From an uncultured Prevotellaceae bacterium (GTDB lineage Bacteria > Bacteroidota > Bacteroidia > Bacteroidales > Bacteroidaceae): a stretch of 7,308 bases of DNA. The notes under the pieces were generated by a model that saw only the letters and a program-made list of their open reading frames with translations, was not told the origin of the DNA and searched no databases. The stretch is from positions 1 through 7,308 of the forward strand of contig CALCEL010000091.1 of the NCBI GenBank assembly GCA_937900485.1, read 5' to 3'. The stretch's first letter is position 1; each line of letters starts with the position of its first letter. Made by a program: the position numbers and the translations under genes. This document shows positions 4,233 to 7,308 of the stretch, one piece after another.

Positions 4233-5858
4233 ATGAAAAGAAAAGGAACATTATCAGATAAAGAAAACTCGCTTATCGCACTGGTGGAAAGCTCTGTCAA
4301 GAGACATTGGGATTTCATGGCTTACACTGACTACGGCACTGACACTAACTACACGTACGGTGACGTGGCGAGGGACATAGCCGCCCTACACATGATGTAC
4401 GAATCGCTGGGCATACAGAAAGGCGACAAAATTGCGTTGTGCGACAAGAACAGCACACACTGGGCTGTGGCATTTCTGTCCATCGTGACATATGGTGCCG
4501 TGGCTGTGCCTATCCTGTCGGATTTCAGCGTGGAGCAGACACAGAACATCGTGGCACACTCCGACGCCAAGCTGCTCATTGCCAGCAAGGACGCATACGG
4601 ATTCCCTCTCACACTCAACACCAAGACATGGACCTTCTTCGGTGAGGACGGGCAGTACGAAGCGCTCTACGCCGCCATGTCAAAGGTCAGTGTGGACAAG
4701 GACATGCTGACATACAGACGTGACGAGCCCGAGGAGTTGGCTGTGATAAGCTACACGTCAGGCTCCACAGGACGTTCCAAGGGTGTCATGCTGCCATACC
4801 GCTCATTACTCTCCAACACGATGTTCGCTGATGAGGTGATCGGCATAGGATGCAAGAGCAAGACGATGGCCATACTGCCTATGGCTCACATGTACAGCTT
4901 CGCCTTCGACTTCATTTACGAGTTCTGCACGGGCTGTCACGTACACTTCCTCACCAAGATACCGAGTCCGCACGTGGTCATCAAAGCCTTCAACGACATC
5001 AAGCCGGTGATAGTCATCTCCGTGCCTCTCATCATAGAGAAGATTGTCACGGGACGTATCTTCCCGATTCTACGCAAGCCGATGCTCAGCACACTCGTAA
5101 AGATACCACTCGTCAAGCAGCTCGTGTACAAACGCGTGTGTCACATACTCACAAAAGCTTTCGGCGGCAACTTCTACGAGTGCATTATCGGAGGAGCGGC
5201 GTTCAACAAGGAGGTGGAGGACTTCCTCAACAAGATAGGATTCAGATACACCGTGGGATACGGAATGACAGAGTGCGGACCGATACTCGCCTATGAGGAT
5301 TGGAAGAAGTTCGTCAAGTTCTCATGCGGTAAGCCAGCACCGAGGATGGAGATAAAAATACTCAGCGACGACCCAGCTCACGTGCCTGGAGAAATCCTGG
5401 CTAGAGGAGCCAACGTGATGCTCGGATACTTCAAGAACGAGGAGGAGACGGCGCGCGCCATCGACAAGGACGGCTGGCTACACACCGGCGACCTGGGCAC
5501 AATGGACAAGGACGGCAACATCTTCATCAACGGACGCAAGAAAAACATGATACTCAGCGCCAACGGCCAGAACATCTACCCGGAGGAGATTGAGGACACC
5601 ATCAACACGTTCGGATACTTCGACGAGTGTATCGTTGTGCAGAGAGAGGACAAGTTGGTGGCTCTGGCAGCCATATCCGACAAGACTCTCAAGGACAAGG
5701 GCATGACCATGGACGAGCTGAAAGATCAGCTCAGCGCCTATCGCAATGAGATGAACAAGCGCCTGCCGAAGTTCGCCAACATCATTGACATAGAGATTGT
5801 TGAGGGAGGATTCGAGAAGACTCCGAAACAAAGTATCAAGAGATATCTGTACAAGTGA
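4233..5858 (+). CDS. AMP-binding acyl-CoA synthetase, long-chain fatty acid CoA ligase type
   Basis: The product is 541 residues, a full-length member of the ANL adenylate-forming superfamily. It would activate a carboxylic acid, probably a fatty acid, with ATP to an acyl-AMP and then to acyl-CoA. The ATP-binding loop is YTSGSTGRSKG (174-184). The YGMTE motif is at 343-347, TGDLG with Asp420 binds the ribose, and GRKKNMILSANGQNIYPEEIE (434-454) marks the hinge to the C-terminal domain. The likely catalytic lysine is Lys532 in EKTPKQSIKRYLY. There are no membrane segments or signal peptide. AAAGGGTGA stands just before the ATG. It is transcribed alone, from its own promoter (4147-4178) to a strong terminator (5896-5938). 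It is the only plus-strand gene in the window. Substrate chain length cannot be read from the sequence, and an acyl-ACP synthetase role is possible. Confidence 0.92.
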   Translation: MKRKGTLSDKENSLIALVESSVKRHWDFMAYTDYGTDTNYTYGDVARDIAALHMMYESLGIQKGDKIALCDKNSTHWAVAFLSIVTYGAVAVPILSDFSVEQTQNIVAHSDAKLLIASKDAYGFPLTLNTKTWTFFGEDGQYEALYAAMSKVSVDKDMLTYRRDEPEELAVISYTSGSTGRSKGVMLPYRSLLSNTMFADEVIGIGCKSKTMAILPMAHMYSFAFDFIYEFCTGCHVHFLTKIPSPHVVIKAFNDIKPVIVISVPLIIEKIVTGRIFPILRKPMLSTLVKIPLVKQLVYKRVCHILTKAFGGNFYECIIGGAAFNKEVEDFLNKIGFRYTVGYGMTECGPILAYEDWKKFVKFSCGKPAPRMEIKILSDDPAHVPGEILARGANVMLGYFKNEEETARAIDKDGWLHTGDLGTMDKDGNIFINGRKKNMILSANGQNIYPEEIEDTINTFGYFDECIVVQREDKLVALAAISDKTLKDKGMTMDELKDQLSAYRNEMNKRLPKFANIIDIEIVEGGFEKTPKQSIKRYLYK

Positions 5859-5895
5859 CGCCGAAGGACTTTTTTCGACTTCACGACAAGCAAAC

Positions 5896-5938
5896 GAGAC
5901 CGCAATCATGACAGCTCATAGTTGCGGTCTCTTCTTTT
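5896..5938 (+). terminator. Rho-independent terminator of the acyl-CoA synthetase gene
   Basis: GAGACCGCAA (5896-5905) and TTGCGGTCTC (5922-5931) form a perfect 10-bp stem. Inside it ATGA (5908-5911) and TCAT (5916-5919) add an inner stem with a CAGC loop. TTCTTTT follows directly. It lies 37 bases after the stop codon. Confidence 0.88.
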
Positions 5939-6085
5939 CAGCGCATCTTCGGAGTGATGTCACATGAAATCCGTATTTACCATTCATCACTTACGAATGG
6001 AGACAAGCTGACTGACAAGCGCCGCAATACGAGCGCCGCTTGAGAGCTTCGGACAGACGAAACGCCTTCACTGATGTTCCGGCAC
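5939..6085. other. Noncoding spacer between convergent terminators, with two small hairpins
   Basis: No supported gene is visible. CCATTC (5980-5985) and GAATGG (5995-6000) form a 6-bp inverted repeat. CAAGCG (6016-6021) and CGCTTG (6037-6042) form another, whose inside contains a repeated AGCGCCGC. A minus-strand open frame crosses the spacer, but it runs through the fimbrillin terminator and starts inside the fimbrillin gene, so I do not treat it as coding. Confidence 0.45.
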
Positions 6086-6118
6086 AAACAAAAATACGGC
6101 AACCCGAACGGGCCGCCG
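6086..6118 (-). terminator. Rho-independent terminator of the fimbrillin-family gene
   Basis: On the minus strand CGGCGGCCC (6110-6118) pairs with GGGTTGCCG (6097-6105), nine pairs including two G-U, around a GTTC loop. TATTTTTGTTT follows. It lies 29 bases after the gene's stop codon and faces the terminator of the acyl-CoA synthetase. Confidence 0.85.
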
Positions 6119-6147
6119 CATAAAAGAATGAAATAAAAACTGAATTA

Positions 6148-7038
6148 CTATTCGAAGCTCCATTTACTGAGATTCCAGACATAAGCATATCCCTTCTTAA
6201 ACTCCTTAGTGTTAAGAGTTCTGCTATATGAATGGGCTACGCCTCCAACCTTGAAACTAATCACTGCGTTTTCAATCGTTGTCGGGAAAAGCGCGAGGTA
6301 GAACTCCAGGTTACCATCTTCAGCAGATGTTGAAGATGACAAAGACACGCTTGAAGCTGATGAACCAGCTGTGACCTCACCGGTGCCGGCATTCAATGTA
6401 CCAGACGAAACGTAGAAGTTTTGTGAAGAACTTAACGTGACATCACTGACAGTTCCTGACTGACCAGGCATCACAATCTTAACAATGGCTATCGCATGAT
6501 TAAAATTGAAGATAACATTTCCTGCGCCAGGGCAACTTCCTTCATTTCCGTTATAGGTGCCTGTAGCGTAGATATAGTCATAAGAGCCACCTATAGCATC
6601 CAACGTGCCGACCTGTGTCGTTGGCAATGAGACAGGCACAGCAGTATATGGTGTGCTAGAAGGAGCATTACCATTATACGGGTGATAAGCCGCGTACTCA
6701 ACACCCTCAGTCAAACCCCATCCCTCACCATTAAACAAGGCGTAGTGGTCATCATCCGCACAGTCATTAGACTTAGTTAATTCCCATCTCGCCTGAGAAT
6801 TAGCCGGGTTAAGCGGGAACACGCCGAATACCTCATTAAAACTCCATCCAAACACAATAGAACTTTCAGCGTCTGTTAAGTTAATACGAGTAGTCCCCTC
6901 ATAAACAAACGGTTCTAATGTCAACGCATACTTAGTAGAACTATTGACGCTCTTCTCACTTACCGCCTCTTCGACGTCAGACGTACAAGAGCTAAGCACT
7001 GCCGCCAAAGCGAACAGAGAATATAAATACTTTTTCAT
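6148..7038 (-). CDS. Fimbrillin-family (Mfa-like) surface lipoprotein
   Basis: The product is 296 residues. MKKYLYSLFALAAVLSSC is a clear lipoprotein signal with lipobox LSSC and lipid Cys18. TSDVEE after it is an acidic stretch of the type that directs Bacteroidetes lipoproteins to the surface. I chose the ATG at 7038 because MKK gives a normal signal peptide; a start at 7047 would add only MTC. The mature part matches fimbrillin-family proteins: FGWSFNEVFGVFP (63-75), WGLTEGVEYAAYHPYN (107-122), FNFNHAIAIVKIVM (177-190), and the ending KEFKKGYAYVWNLSKWSF. The HAIAIV stretch parallels HAVARV in the lipoprotein at 1877-2773. Cys93 and Cys169 could form a disulfide. Arg51 follows TT, the kind of place where fimbrillins are cut during assembly. 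A 53-residue protein gene lies 36 bases upstream. Whether it forms a fimbria or acts alone is unknown. Confidence 0.78.
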   Translation of the reverse strand: MKKYLYSLFALAAVLSSCTSDVEEAVSEKSVNSSTKYALTLEPFVYEGTTRINLTDAESSIVFGWSFNEVFGVFPLNPANSQARWELTKSNDCADDDHYALFNGEGWGLTEGVEYAAYHPYNGNAPSSTPYTAVPVSLPTTQVGTLDAIGGSYDYIYATGTYNGNEGSCPGAGNVIFNFNHAIAIVKIVMPGQSGTVSDVTLSSSQNFYVSSGTLNAGTGEVTAGSSASSVSLSSSTSAEDGNLEFYLALFPTTIENAVISFKVGGVAHSYSRTLNTKEFKKGYAYVWNLSKWSFE

Positions 7039-7074
7039 ACACGTCATTTTTTTTAACGGTTAACCCTCATCGAC

Positions 7075-7236
7075 TTAGTCAAAGCCGACACTTACTCTCT
7101 CTCTGGTATCTCCCGTTGATGACTTCGGAAGATCATTACCTTGAATATGCGTAAAACTACCAGCTAAGATAGAAACTCGTATACGAGACGCACGCTCCGA
7201 AACGGAAGGAGCAACATATTTTTCACGTTTTTTCAT
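7075..7236 (-). CDS. Small basic protein of unknown function upstream of the fimbrillin gene
   Basis: The product is 53 residues from the ATG at 7236, which gives MKKREKYVAPSVSERASRI; an upstream ATG at 7260 would give 61. I do not recognise a named family. The plan, MKK..KYV.P near the start and ILAGS near the middle (residues 24-28), resembles short uncharacterised proteins I associate with Bacteroidales, often near lipoprotein genes. The N-terminal half is basic; the second half is polar with no membrane segment and no cysteine. There is no normal signal peptide. The fimbrillin gene starts 36 bases later with no terminator between, so they probably share a transcript. No promoter is visible in the 48-72 bases left in the window. 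It could be a secreted peptide precursor, a regulator, or only a translated leader. Confidence 0.55.
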   Translation of the reverse strand: MKKREKYVAPSVSERASRIRVSILAGSFTHIQGNDLPKSSTGDTRERVSVGFD

Positions 7237-7308
7237 AAAAAAAGATTTAATTGGGTTCATCCGACATTTCGAGTGATACGGCAGTCGTGTAGTGCATAGA
7301 GTCTTAGC

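Noticed and set aside
5478..5909. 143-residue minus-strand frame over the end of the acyl-CoA synthetase gene
   Set aside because: It is antisense to conserved catalytic motifs of the synthetase and begins inside its terminator.
5991..6188. 65-residue minus-strand frame in the spacer
   Set aside because: It starts within the fimbrillin coding region and runs through that gene's terminator hairpin, and shows no recognisable motif.
1..7308. CRISPR array, insertion sequence, defence or toxin-antitoxin system
   Set aside because: No regularly spaced repeats, transposase, terminal inverted repeats or recognisable defence or toxin genes are present.

Overview
The window looks like a chromosome segment of a Bacteroidales bacterium, most likely Prevotella or a close relative. 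The evidence is several promoters of the Bacteroidetes type (TTTG, 18-20 bases, TAnnTTTG), weak or absent Shine-Dalgarno sites, a short bS21 with the tyrosine typical of the phylum, two fimbrillin-type lipoproteins with acidic residues after the lipid cysteine, and an Smr protein with the N-terminal region seen in Bacteroidetes. Species was not determined.

Layout. Positions 1-1672 (minus strand, read right to left) hold a housekeeping block: rpsU (bS21), xerC (tyrosine recombinase), hpf (hibernation factor), a hairpin terminator and the 5' part of a tRNA-Thr gene cut by the window edge. This order is familiar from Bacteroidales, where more tRNA genes and tuf usually follow. Positions 1877-2773 hold a FimB/Mfa2-like surface lipoprotein. 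Positions 2960-4011 hold rhaM (L-rhamnose mutarotase) and a short Smr-domain protein, probably co-transcribed. A divergent intergenic region at 4012-4232 carries the promoters for the Smr gene and for a plus-strand acyl-CoA synthetase (4233-5858). That gene ends in a strong terminator facing the terminator of a second, minus-strand fimbrillin-family lipoprotein (6148-7038). A 53-residue protein of unknown function lies just upstream of the fimbrillin gene.

How the genes relate. bS21 and HPF both act on the 30S subunit or on ribosome state, and xerC lies between them. The two lipoproteins share a fimbrillin-type HAxAxV motif and are probably surface or fimbrial components, but they are not adjacent, and neither lies in a recognisable complete fimbrial operon within the window. 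The acyl-CoA synthetase and RhaM are single metabolic genes.

I found no mobile element, CRISPR array or defence system. The best leads are the small protein paired with the fimbrillin, the structured rpsU leader, the Smr protein lacking its usual middle domain, a promoter whose start site would fall inside the terminator before tRNA-Thr, and a strong intergenic hairpin with no U-tract. None of these proves a new system.
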